NCBI GenBank assembly: GCA_937967405.1
Contig: CALCJV010000044.1
Span: forward strand, 1-32,924
Reading direction: 5' to 3'
Origin: an uncultured Chloroflexales bacterium
Lineage (GTDB): Bacteria > Chloroflexota > Chloroflexia > Chloroflexales > Chloroflexaceae
DNA length: 32,924 bases
The position numbers and the translations under genes were made by a program. Positions within the stretch are counted from its first letter, which is position 1. The number at the start of each line of letters is the position of its first letter. Below are positions 1 to 7,625 of this stretch, in pieces. The notes under the pieces are model-generated. The model made no database searches and was not told the origin of the DNA. It worked only from the letters and a program-made list of their open reading frames with translations.

Positions 1-324
1 TTCCAGCCGTGCCGCTAAATTGACTCGCGTCTGATCGGCGGTTGCGAGCAAGCCCCCCGCAGCCTGCACCGCATCGGCGGCACGCGCATCGGCGGGCAGT
101 TCATACACGCCCGGCTGCACCACAGCCCCAGAGATATGCACGACAATGCTGGTGAGGCGGGTTGGGGTTGGGAGCGACACAGGAGCATGCAGCAGCACAC
201 TCGTTGGTGGGGCTATGGTTTGCGCTGGCGTGTTCCGGCTCAGGGCAAACACCAAGCCCAGCCCACCAAGCAACATACAGGCCCCTCCGAGCAACCATGC
301 CATGCGTTGTGTTAAGTTCGGCAT
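1..324 (-). CDS. comEA: ComEA-like competence DNA-binding protein, 3'-truncated by window edge
   Basis: ComEA is the membrane-anchored receptor that binds double-stranded DNA outside the cell during natural transformation. The reading frame is open from the ATG at 324-322 to the window edge, giving 108 residues. Residues 8-28 form one hydrophobic membrane anchor. A Pro/Ser/Thr-rich linker follows, and residues about 62-108 match an SLBB domain (VVHISGAVVQPGVYELP, then ADAVQAAGG and a VNLAARLE end). That order of anchor, linker and SLBB is typical of ComEA. The C-terminal helix-hairpin-helix DNA-binding domain should lie beyond the left edge, so the family call is incomplete. Other SLBB proteins, such as polysaccharide export lipoproteins, are alternatives, but they normally have a signal peptide and a Poly_export domain. 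An in-frame ATG at 303-301 is a second possible start. Confidence 0.72.
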   Translation of the reverse strand, partial: MPNLTQRMAWLLGGACMLLGGLGLVFALSRNTPAQTIAPPTSVLLHAPVSLPTPTRLTSIVVHISGAVVQPGVYELPADARAADAVQAAGGLLATADQTRVNLAARLE

Positions 325-535
325 ACCATCCCCATTCTTGCCGGAATATCGTCGGGGTGCACCCTACCTATTTGTGTAATACCTGTCCACGTTGGGGTAC
401 TGCCCTGTTGACGAGAGAGAATGTGGTATCATACATAATGCAGAAACACTTAGTATGTTGGTGCCAAGGCGAGACACGATTGTTCTCGCGTTTAAACTAT
501 GACCCAATCGGTATGGCACTTGTTTCCACCTCTCT

Positions 536-544
536 ATTATAGCA
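536..544 (-). promoter_or_regulatory. Extended -10 promoter element, probably for comEA
   Basis: On the minus strand this reads TGCTATAAT, a perfect extended -10 hexamer. The 11-mer CATGCTATAAT is identical to the element at 12716-12726 in front of the aminotransferase gene. No clear -35 is visible, as is usual for extended -10 promoters. Transcription would start near 529 and leave a leader of about 200 nt before the comEA start. Confidence 0.4.
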
Positions 545-584
545 TGCCGAAGCAGGAAAGAATATTCGACCAGCACTATGCACC

Positions 585-598
585 AAGTTGTACACAGC
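585..598 (+). repeat. 14-bp intergenic repeat, copy 1 (contains TTGTACACA)
   Basis: AAGTTGTACACAGC is repeated exactly at 14407-14420. It contains TTGTACACA (588-596), one base from the E. coli DnaA box consensus TTATNCACA and similar to the actinobacterial TTGTCCACA box. The copy lies 57 bp before the cyclase ATG. A function is not established. Confidence 0.3.
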
Positions 599-654
599 CA
601 ACACTGCGCGGGTGATGCGTGCAGTGCGGCACGTCGAAAGCTGAGGCACGGGCA

Positions 655-3600
655 ATGAGTGTCGCCTTGCTTGCTTCGCTGGCAGCATTCACCCCAACGC
701 CGGTTGCCGAAGATGTTTTTGCCGGACGGCTGACGAGCCTTGCCCCGCATGCCCAACGCCAGCTTGGGGCGGTGCTGTTTGCCGATATTAGCGGCTTCAC
801 GGCCATCACCGAAGCCCTTGCGGTGCAATCGCGTAAGCGCGGGCAGGATGGTAGTGAGGAGCTATCGTCGCTCATCAATCGCTATCTGACGCGCATGATT
901 GACCTGCTCGAAGATTACGGCGGGCAGATCGTCAAGCTCAGTGGCGATGCGATTATGGCATGTTTTGTTGACCGCGCCGCAGCATTGGACGATACGGAAA
1001 CCGACCAAGCCCACTGGATGCACCAGCTTGCGGCCCAAGCCACCCGCGCCGCGATTGCCATGCAGCAAGCCATGCACGAATTTGAGCGCGTAGATACCAG
1101 TGTGGGGCAGCTGCGGCTAGGGCTGAAGATTGGCATTGGCGTGGGGCCGATGCTCGCGGTGCATGTCGGCGGTGAACGGCAACGCTGGGAATATGTGCTG
1201 ACGGGCGATGCAGTGCTCCAAGCCGTGCAAGCCCAAGCCGCCGCCACCAGTGGCATGGTGATCCTTGCCCCGCCCGCCGCCGCACTGGTTGATCCCTCGA
1301 CGACGATGGGGCAGTCTTCCGTGATCTGGGGCCCCGATCACCAACTCGATCTCGAGACGCTCGAATTGGAGCCAATGCCCGCCGCGAGCTACGCCAGCAG
1401 TGGCCGGGTAACGTTTGCGTGGGAGCAACTCAGCCCCGCCCGCCAAGCCACGAGCGAACATCTGCTGCGGGCCTATGTCCCCGCTTCGATTGCCCGCAGC
1501 CTCGAAACCAATCTCGCGGTGTGGCTCGCCGAGCTGCGCCGCATCACCGTCATATTCGTCGGGGTGCAGGGCATTGATTACAATCGCACGGATACGTTGG
1601 ATCGGCTCCAAACGATTGTCTCCACCATTCAGCGGATTACCTACCATTATGAAGGTAGCCTCAACAAAGTGCTCTATGATGACAAAGGCACAGTGATTAT
1701 GCTGTTGTTTGGCGCACCACCGCTCTCGCACGAGGATGATCCGCAACGAGCACTGGGCTGTGCGTTTGAGATTCAACAAGCGGCGCAGACGTGGCTGGCC
1801 GAGAGTGTCTCGATTGGGATTACCACCGACAATATCTTTGCGGGGCCGATGGGATCAGCCACGCGCCGCGAGTATACCGTGATGGGCGATGGCGTGAACC
1901 TTGCGGCCCGCCTGATGCAGATGGCGGGCGCAGGTGAAACCCTGTGCAGCGAAGAAACCTACCACGAAGCCCGCAGCATGTGGAACCTTGAACCTCTGCC
2001 GCAGCTCAAAGTCAAAGGCAAAACTGAAGTGATCCGCCCCTACCGCTTCGAGGGTGAACGGCTGCGTAGCGCAATTGAAGAGAGCGTACCGCTTGTTGGG
2101 CGGAGCCGCGAAATTGCCATCCTCAACACGATCCTCAGCCAAGTTGAACAGGGGCGCGGGCGCATCCTCTCGCTGGTGGGCGAGAGCGGGATTGGTAAAA
2201 CGCGCCTGATGAATGAAGTGATCCAGCTCATGCGCGAGCGCGGCAGCCCCACCGCAACCCTGCGCGGTGTAGCCCAAAGTGTGGGCCAGCAGATCCCATA
2301 TCTTGTGTGGCGCGAGATTCTGACCGACTATTTTGGGCTACTGAACATCCGTAATCAAGCCCAACGGGCGAGCAAGGTGGTCGAGCGGGTAATTGCCATT
2401 GATCCTGAGTTGGAGCCGCGGCTGCCGCTGCTCAACGATATTCTCGATCTGGAGCTGCCTGAAACGGCAACCACCCGCAGCCTCACCCCGCGCCAACGCC
2501 GCGATAGCCTTGCCTTTTTGATCGTGCAGTTGCTGTTGGCCTACACCCAAGGCAGCGTGCTGCTCTTGCTGCTCGATGATATGCAGTGGGCGGATAGCCT
2601 CTCGTGGGAACTCGTGCTGGATGTTGCCCGTGTGGTCGGCTTACGCCCCGTCCTGCTGATGCTCGGCTACCGCCCGATGGAATATGCACGGGCACTGGGC
2701 GAGAGTGAACTTGGCAACAATGTTGTGATGCAAGAGGTCCTCGAGATGCCCATGCATCAGACGCTTGAGCTAGCTCCGCTCGAACGTGAAGCCGTTATGG
2801 ATATGGTGTCTGCGGGCTTCGACAACCTGCCCCTTGCGCCGGAGTTGCTGCACTGGCTCAGTGAGCGCGGGCAGGGCAATCCACTCTTTATTGAGGAGAC
2901 GGTGAAAGTCTTGCGTGAGCAAGACACGGTGATCTTTGATGCACAGCAGCAGGTCTGGCATTTTGCCAGTGCCGTCCGGATGCATGCGGTGCCACCGACC
3001 CTCAAGGGGGTGATCCAGACCCGCCTTGATCGCCTCGATCCGAGTGTCCAGTTTACCTGCAAAGTGGCCTCGGTCATCGGGCGGGTGTTTGCCGAGCGGG
3101 CCTTGCAAGCGATCTATCCGCTTACCGAGGAGGTTCCGCGCATCCCAGAGTATCTCGCCGAGCTAGCCAGCCTTGAGATTACGCCGCTTGAAGCCCTCGT
3201 GCCCGAACGCCGCTACCAATTCAAGAGTGCGCTGATGCAAGAGGTGGCCTATTCGAGCCTGCTGCACACCCAACGCCAAGCCTTGCATCAGGCTGTGGCT
3301 GAGTGGTATGAGCGCGAACACGCCGATGACCTTGATGCGATTGCGCCAATGCTTGCCGATCACTACAGTGCTACCGAGCAGTGGAAACGCTTCTTGTTCT
3401 TTGCCGAGCGAGCCGGGCAGCTAGCTCTGCGCCGCTATGCCAATAGCGAAGCCTTGAGCTACTTCACGCGGGCGATTGAGGTGCTGCGCCGCGAAGATAC
3501 GCTCCGTGGCTCAGCCGAATACCAACGGCGGCTCTTCTTTCTGCTGCTGCAACGCGCCGAAGTCTACGAGCTGACCAATGCCTACGCCCAACATCTGCGC

Positions 3601-4953
3601 GACCTGCGTGAGCTGGAACAGATTGCCGCCAACGTAAAAGATGTGCGCTGGCAGGCCCAAGTGCAGGTGGCGTGGGCCCGCTACTACCACATCCGCAATA
3701 TGTATGACGACAGTGATCAGGTGGCGCTGGCGGCCTTGCGGCTGGCGCAGCGCAGCAGCGATTGGCAACTCTCTGGGCAGAGTATGATCTTGCTGGCCCG
3801 TTCGGCGGCATTGCGCGGGGATTATCGCAAAGCCCTTGATTGGGCGTTGCAGGGTTACAACGATGCCCGCCTTGCCAATGATCAGCAAGCCCAAGCCAAC
3901 GCGCTGGATTTTCTCGGCTTGGCGCATATGCAGCTCGGCGAGTATGAGCGGGCCGAACGCTACTTCGTGCAAGCCTTGCACCTGCGCCACGCCAACGGCG
4001 ATCAGTGGGGCGAAGGCGAAAGCCTGATGCAGTTGGGCAACCTTGCTGCGCGGCAAGGGCAGCCGCGTGCCGCGCTCGAATATCATCAGCAAGCCCTCAC
4101 GCTTCTGCGAAGTGTCGGCAATCGGCGCGGCGAAGCCGAAAGCCTCCGCAGCATTGGCACAGCCTATCAAGCCCTCGGCGATCTGGGCGTGGCGCAGGAG
4201 TTCTTGCACACCGCCCGCGCCATCTCCGAAGCGATTGGCGATACCTATGGCGAAGCCATGTTGCTAGCCAGCATGGGCAGTATCTCGCATGCGCTGGCAG
4301 ATTTTGAAGCCGCCTACCAATACGCCGAACGCAGCCTGCAATTGGCCCGGCGGCTCGGCAATCGCCATGTCGAGGCCCAAGCCCTTGACATCTTGGGCAA
4401 TGCCGCTCGCGGCTTGGGCGATTACACCACGGCCTATGAGCTACACCGCCGGGCCTACACGCTTGCCCACGAATTGGAACTGCCCCGCCAAGCGGCCTAT
4501 GCATTGCATCACTTGGGCGAATGGATGTGGCACGCCCAAGATTATGCGGCCGCTGCTGCGTATTGGGAGCAGGCGGCTGGCGTGCGTGCGGCCATCGGCG
4601 AAACTGCCTTTCAACAAGCGAGCCGCGCCCGCCAAGCGCACGCTCTCGCCCGGCTGGGCGAAACCGAAGCCGCCCGCCAGATTGCCGATCAGGTCTGGGC
4701 CATGTGGGGCATCACCCCCCCGCCCGGCGAAGACGAAAACGAACTGCGCGAGGGCTATCTCTCGCTGTATGAGACGTGGCAGTGCCTGCACGAACCCGAA
4801 CGTGCGGCAACCGCTTTGGCGTGGGCGTATCAAGCGGTGCAGGATCGGGTGGTGCGGATCAGCAATCCAACGATCCGCACGAGCTTTCTTCAGCGGGTGG
4901 CCATCAATGCCGCGATTCTGGCGACGTGGCAGCGGGTCATAGATGAGGCCTAG
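655..4953 (+). CDS. Class III adenylate/guanylate cyclase with tandem cyclase domains, AAA ATPase and TPRs (soluble adenylyl cyclase-like)
   Basis: A 1432-residue signalling protein expected to make cAMP from ATP. Cyclase domain 1 spans about residues 38-200 and cyclase domain 2 about 295-470. An AAA/NACHT-like ATPase follows from about 480, with Walker A GESGIGKT (509-516) and Walker B LLLLLDD (636-642). TPR repeats fill about 915-1350. Domain 1 has both metal Asp residues (D44 in FADISGFT, D98 in KLSGDA) but lacks the Asn/Arg transition-state pair. Domain 2 lacks the metal residues but has K338, T408, N415 and R419 (EYTVMGDGVNLAAR). One active site therefore forms between the domains, as in mammalian soluble adenylyl cyclase. 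The ATG at 655 is preferred because GAGG lies 8 nt upstream (643-646). An in-frame GTG at 619 has no comparable site. No membrane segment is evident, so the protein is probably cytosolic. Substrate choice (ATP rather than GTP) is inferred from K338/T408. Confidence 0.9.
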   Translation: MSVALLASLAAFTPTPVAEDVFAGRLTSLAPHAQRQLGAVLFADISGFTAITEALAVQSRKRGQDGSEELSSLINRYLTRMIDLLEDYGGQIVKLSGDAIMACFVDRAAALDDTETDQAHWMHQLAAQATRAAIAMQQAMHEFERVDTSVGQLRLGLKIGIGVGPMLAVHVGGERQRWEYVLTGDAVLQAVQAQAAATSGMVILAPPAAALVDPSTTMGQSSVIWGPDHQLDLETLELEPMPAASYASSGRVTFAWEQLSPARQATSEHLLRAYVPASIARSLETNLAVWLAELRRITVIFVGVQGIDYNRTDTLDRLQTIVSTIQRITYHYEGSLNKVLYDDKGTVIMLLFGAPPLSHEDDPQRALGCAFEIQQAAQTWLAESVSIGITTDNIFAGPMGSATRREYTVMGDGVNLAARLMQMAGAGETLCSEETYHEARSMWNLEPLPQLKVKGKTEVIRPYRFEGERLRSAIEESVPLVGRSREIAILNTILSQVEQGRGRILSLVGESGIGKTRLMNEVIQLMRERGSPTATLRGVAQSVGQQIPYLVWREILTDYFGLLNIRNQAQRASKVVERVIAIDPELEPRLPLLNDILDLELPETATTRSLTPRQRRDSLAFLIVQLLLAYTQGSVLLLLLDDMQWADSLSWELVLDVARVVGLRPVLLMLGYRPMEYARALGESELGNNVVMQEVLEMPMHQTLELAPLEREAVMDMVSAGFDNLPLAPELLHWLSERGQGNPLFIEETVKVLREQDTVIFDAQQQVWHFASAVRMHAVPPTLKGVIQTRLDRLDPSVQFTCKVASVIGRVFAERALQAIYPLTEEVPRIPEYLAELASLEITPLEALVPERRYQFKSALMQEVAYSSLLHTQRQALHQAVAEWYEREHADDLDAIAPMLADHYSATEQWKRFLFFAERAGQLALRRYANSEALSYFTRAIEVLRREDTLRGSAEYQRRLFFLLLQRAEVYELTNAYAQHLRDLRELEQIAANVKDVRWQAQVQVAWARYYHIRNMYDDSDQVALAALRLAQRSSDWQLSGQSMILLARSAALRGDYRKALDWALQGYNDARLANDQQAQANALDFLGLAHMQLGEYERAERYFVQALHLRHANGDQWGEGESLMQLGNLAARQGQPRAALEYHQQALTLLRSVGNRRGEAESLRSIGTAYQALGDLGVAQEFLHTARAISEAIGDTYGEAMLLASMGSISHALADFEAAYQYAERSLQLARRLGNRHVEAQALDILGNAARGLGDYTTAYELHRRAYTLAHELELPRQAAYALHHLGEWMWHAQDYAAAAAYWEQAAGVRAAIGETAFQQASRARQAHALARLGETEAARQIADQVWAMWGITPPPGEDENELREGYLSLYETWQCLHEPERAATALAWAYQAVQDRVVRISNPTIRTSFLQRVAINAAILATWQRVIDEA

Positions 4954-4957
4954 CCCC

Positions 4958-4987
4958 TTTACACTGGCTTGACGGTTTCGGTATACT
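4958..4987 (+). promoter_or_regulatory. Predicted sigma-70-type promoter of the L,D-transpeptidase gene
   Basis: TTTACA (4958-4963) and TATACT (4982-4987) are separated by 18 bp, five bases after the cyclase stop codon. An overlapping alternative is TTGACG (4969-4974) with TATCGA (4993-4998). Either gives a leader of about 100 nt before the ATG at 5099. Confidence 0.45.
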
Positions 4988-5098
4988 AAGGGTATCGAAC
5001 AATCCCCGCGAGGATGCCGTTCATTGAGGTATGTTCGAGCCTGCCCATCCGTGAGAAGCTGCGCCGTTTGGGCTGGTGGCTGGTAGAAGGAGACCCGA

Positions 5099-6247
5099 AT
5101 GAAGACACACCACCTCCGCTTGTTTGTCACTGGATGTACGCTCTTGTGCTGTGTGGCACTGGCTGTCCTCAGTTTTGCCAGTGTCGAAGCCCGCCCACCG
5201 GTTGCTGATTTCCAGCCCACGCTTGCTCCGCACGAAGCCGCGTTGCGGGTAGCGGCCGCGCAGGATGCGCTCCATCAGCAACGCCGCGACAGCAATCTGC
5301 CCGTGCTCAGCTCAGTGTACTTTGCCGAGACAGGCCACCATCTGAGCAACCGCAATGGCTTTCTGAGCTTCTGGGAAGCCAATGGGCGGATTGAAGTTTT
5401 GGGCTACCCGATCACCGAAGAGATTATCGAGGGGGATCGGATTGTGCAGTATTTCGAGCGGGCCCGGCTAGAGTTGCACCCCGAATATGCAGGCACGCTC
5501 TGGCAAATCCAGTTGGGTCGCCTCGTGGTCGAGCTGCTGCCGTGGATGTGGCATGCACCAGTGGCCGATCCGCAGCTGCCCGGCGTAGTCTACATCCCAG
5601 AGACGGGGCATACCATGACGGGAGTCTTCCTCACCTACTGGGCAACACGCGGCGGCGCACGCATCTTTGGCTACCCCATCACCGAGCAACTGCTAGAGAA
5701 TGGCCGCCCGGTACAGTATTTTGAGCGCGTGCGGATGGAGTATTTCGCTGAGTATGCGGGCAGCTCCTACGAAGTTATGCTCACCGATCTGGGCCGCCAG
5801 CTGGCGTGGCAACGCGGCTTGCCGACGACTCCTGTCGCCCAATACGAAGTCGCGCCGCAATGGGCCCCACCGCCCCCAGTGCGCTGGATTGAGGTGAGCA
5901 TTGGGCAGCAGTGGCTGTATGCCTACGAAGATGATGTGCTGGTGTATTCGGCTCCCGTCACGACAGGCAAAGATGGCTTCAATACCCCGATGGGCAACTT
6001 TGCGATCTACGACAAACTGCCGCTTCAGACGATGCGTGGCACAGCGGGCGGTGAAGCGTGGTATGTGCCCGATGTGCCATGGGTGATGTACATCTATGGT
6101 GGCGTGGCCCTGCACGGAACCTACTGGCACAATCTGTTTGGCAGTGGCTACCGCATTTCGCACGGCTGCATCAACTTGACGATTGCCGATGCCCAATGGT
6201 TGTACAACTGGGCAGACATAGGTGTGCCGGTGAGTGTGCGGTATTGA
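5099..6247 (+). CDS. Secreted L,D-transpeptidase (YkuD fold) with duplicated N-terminal repeat
   Basis: The family cross-links peptidoglycan stem peptides through an active-site cysteine outside the cytoplasm. Residues 1-33 form a signal peptide (basic MKTHHLR start, hydrophobic core, SVEA cut region). Residues about 73-147 and 164-237 are two copies of one repeat. Both contain an ETGH motif, a GYPITE motif, a VQYFER motif and an EYAG motif. The YkuD domain covers about 262-382 and ends with the catalytic signature SHGCINL (H355, G356, C357) preceded by an upstream HGTYW. Length is 382 residues. AGAAGGAG sits just before the ATG. The repeat module is common in Chloroflexi secreted proteins and probably binds the cell wall, but that role is inferred. 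The gene appears monocistronic. Confidence 0.9.
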   Translation: MKTHHLRLFVTGCTLLCCVALAVLSFASVEARPPVADFQPTLAPHEAALRVAAAQDALHQQRRDSNLPVLSSVYFAETGHHLSNRNGFLSFWEANGRIEVLGYPITEEIIEGDRIVQYFERARLELHPEYAGTLWQIQLGRLVVELLPWMWHAPVADPQLPGVVYIPETGHTMTGVFLTYWATRGGARIFGYPITEQLLENGRPVQYFERVRMEYFAEYAGSSYEVMLTDLGRQLAWQRGLPTTPVAQYEVAPQWAPPPPVRWIEVSIGQQWLYAYEDDVLVYSAPVTTGKDGFNTPMGNFAIYDKLPLQTMRGTAGGEAWYVPDVPWVMYIYGGVALHGTYWHNLFGSGYRISHGCINLTIADAQWLYNWADIGVPVSVRY

Positions 6248-6248
6248 T

Positions 6249-6313
6249 GCGGAGGAAGCAGTGCTGAGGTGCAGCAGGCCGCGCATACCGCCACCAGCCC
6301 GCTGCTCCTCCGC
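6249..6313 (+). terminator. Long hairpin after the L,D-transpeptidase gene, no T-tract
   Basis: GCGGAGGA (6249-6256) plus GCAG (6258-6261) pair with CTGC (6302-6305) plus TCCTCCGC (6306-6313). This gives a 12-bp stem with one bulged A, around a 40-nt loop that contains a further 5-bp hairpin (6262-6266 with 6272-6276). It starts two bases after the stop codon. There is no T-run, so it may be a stability or pause structure instead of a true intrinsic terminator. Confidence 0.4.
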
Positions 6314-6330
6314 TGGAGCCGCACGTCCCA

Positions 6331-6360
6331 TTGCACACTGCCCCCGAAAACGGCTATAAT
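6331..6360 (+). promoter_or_regulatory. Strong predicted promoter of the DUF2085/thioredoxin cassette
   Basis: TTGCAC (6331-6336), an 18-bp spacer, and a perfect TATAAT (6355-6360). The expected transcription start near 6367 is only about four bases before the ATG at 6371. The first gene is therefore likely read from a leaderless or nearly leaderless message. Confidence 0.65.
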
Positions 6361-6370
6361 ACCCTGTGAG

Positions 6371-6949
6371 ATGACAGGATATGAAGCAGCCGAACTGAGC
6401 CTGATTGACCATTTCTTTCACTGGTGTTTCCAGCACTGGCTCACCGTCTTAACGGGGGCGTTGCTGCTCTATAGTGGGCTACCGTGGCTAGCACCGTTGT
6501 TGCTCGCCAATGGCTACACCGATGCAGGCAAGCTGCTGTTTGCCCTCTATGGCCCGCTCTGCCACCAATCGCCGACGAGTTCCTACTTCTGGCTAGGGCA
6601 TCAAGTGGCCTACTGCCACCGCGATACGGCAATCTACACCACCCTGCTAGCGATGAGCCTGCTCTATGCGCTGCTACGCCCAGTTATCAGCTCGCGCCCG
6701 TTGGCGTGGCGGTGGCTGCTGTTGCTGCTGGTTCCGCTTGTCCTTGATGGTGGCACGCACCTGCTCGATACGCTGATCCCGACGCTCCATCTGCGTGCCC
6801 CCAACGATGCGATTGGCTCGCTGAATTGGTGGCTGCGGACACTTACGGGCATGCTTGCCGCCGTCGGAGTCGTCTTAGCAATCTACCCGCGTCTTGATCG
6901 TGACTTGCGCGGGATCGGCATACCGGATGAGTTTGATCCGCTGCCGTAG
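6371..6949 (+). CDS. DUF2085 family integral membrane protein (first copy)
   Basis: A 192-residue membrane protein with about four hydrophobic segments (near residues 22-42, 50-70, 88-105 and 117-135) and another near the C-terminus. The DUF2085 signature is visible as C64-H-Q and, after an FWLGHQ stretch, C82-H-R-D followed by TAIY. The usual family form at the second site is C-x-R-C-T-G-I-Y, so this copy is divergent there. The function of DUF2085 is unknown. The paired Cys/His positions suggest metal or redox chemistry, which is an inference. The ATG at 6371 is chosen because the promoter ends at 6360; the longer frame from 6269 would begin upstream of it. A TlpA-like thioredoxin gene and a second DUF2085 gene follow directly. 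Confidence 0.82.
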   Translation: MTGYEAAELSLIDHFFHWCFQHWLTVLTGALLLYSGLPWLAPLLLANGYTDAGKLLFALYGPLCHQSPTSSYFWLGHQVAYCHRDTAIYTTLLAMSLLYALLRPVISSRPLAWRWLLLLLVPLVLDGGTHLLDTLIPTLHLRAPNDAIGSLNWWLRTLTGMLAAVGVVLAIYPRLDRDLRGIGIPDEFDPLP

Positions 6950-6992
6950 CGTTAGTGCTGCGCTCGCTAATCCGCTAGAAGGAGTAGTCGTA

Positions 6993-7625
6993 ATGACCCA
7001 CACTGATCCTCAATCACCTACGCCGCCGCCGTTCTACCTCAATCGTACCCTGCTTGCCAGCGTTGGCGGAGCCGCCCTGCTGCTGCTAGTGTTGCTCTTG
7101 CTGCTGCGCCCAGTCGCCTCTGAGCCGCAACTCAGCGTGCGCCCCGCCCCCGATGGACCGGCGATCATTGCGCCGCATAGCCACATCCTTGAGACGGACG
7201 GCGCGATCCCCCAGATTGGCCATGTTGCCCCGGATTTCAAATTCGTGCTCGCCGATGGCGCGGAGATCAAGCTCAGCGACTATCGTGGGCAGAAGGTGAT
7301 CCTCAACTTCTGGGCTTCGTGGTGTGCCCCGTGCAAGGCCGAAATGCCCGATCTCCAGAACGTCTACATGAAGTACCGCGATCAGGGAGTGGTGATCCTT
7401 GCGATCAATAAAGAGGAAGACCTCGCTACCGTAGAACAATTTGCCACGCAGATGGGCTTGAGTTTCCCGATCATTGCTAATGAAGATGGCGACATCAGCC
7501 GCCAATACGGGGCATTGGGGCTACCCACGACCTACTTCATCAACAGCGATGGCACGGTTGCGTTGCTTCGCAAAGGGGTGATGGATGAGGCTTTCATCCT
7601 GCGCGAGCTAGGGCAGCTGCGATGA
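6993..7625 (+). CDS. Membrane-anchored TlpA/ResA-like thioredoxin
   Basis: A 210-residue thiol-disulfide oxidoreductase facing the outside of the membrane. An N-terminal signal anchor covers about residues 20-38 (a Leu/Ala run). A linker and a redoxin/thioredoxin fold from about 70 to the end follow. The active site is WCAPC (C111, C114) in FWASWCAPCKAEMPDL, and the cis-Pro region is GLPTTYFI. The presence of TLP/ResA-like features points to reduction of disulfides in client proteins, for example during cytochrome maturation. Which client is served is not visible. AGAAGGAG at 6977-6984 fixes the ATG at 6993. The stop codon overlaps the start of the next gene (ATGA, 7622-7625), so the two are translationally coupled. 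Confidence 0.9.
   Translation: MTHTDPQSPTPPPFYLNRTLLASVGGAALLLLVLLLLLRPVASEPQLSVRPAPDGPAIIAPHSHILETDGAIPQIGHVAPDFKFVLADGAEIKLSDYRGQKVILNFWASWCAPCKAEMPDLQNVYMKYRDQGVVILAINKEEDLATVEQFATQMGLSFPIIANEDGDISRQYGALGLPTTYFINSDGTVALLRKGVMDEAFILRELGQLR

Larger units (their letters stand above)
325..654. other. Divergent intergenic region between comEA and the cyclase gene
   Basis: This 330-bp stretch carries no convincing gene. It must hold the promoters of two divergent genes. I see one good leftward extended -10 element (536-544) and no clear rightward -35/-10 pair. A TTGACG (408-413) with a weak TACATA 18 bp downstream (432-437) is the best rightward candidate, together with the extended -10-like TGGTATCAT at 424-432. 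A 14-bp sequence at 585-598 recurs exactly at 14407-14420. Confidence 0.5.

Noticed and set aside
364..828. 154-residue leftward frame between comEA and the cyclase gene
   Set aside because: It overlaps the start of the cyclase gene in antisense, has no ribosome site and shows no recognisable family pattern.
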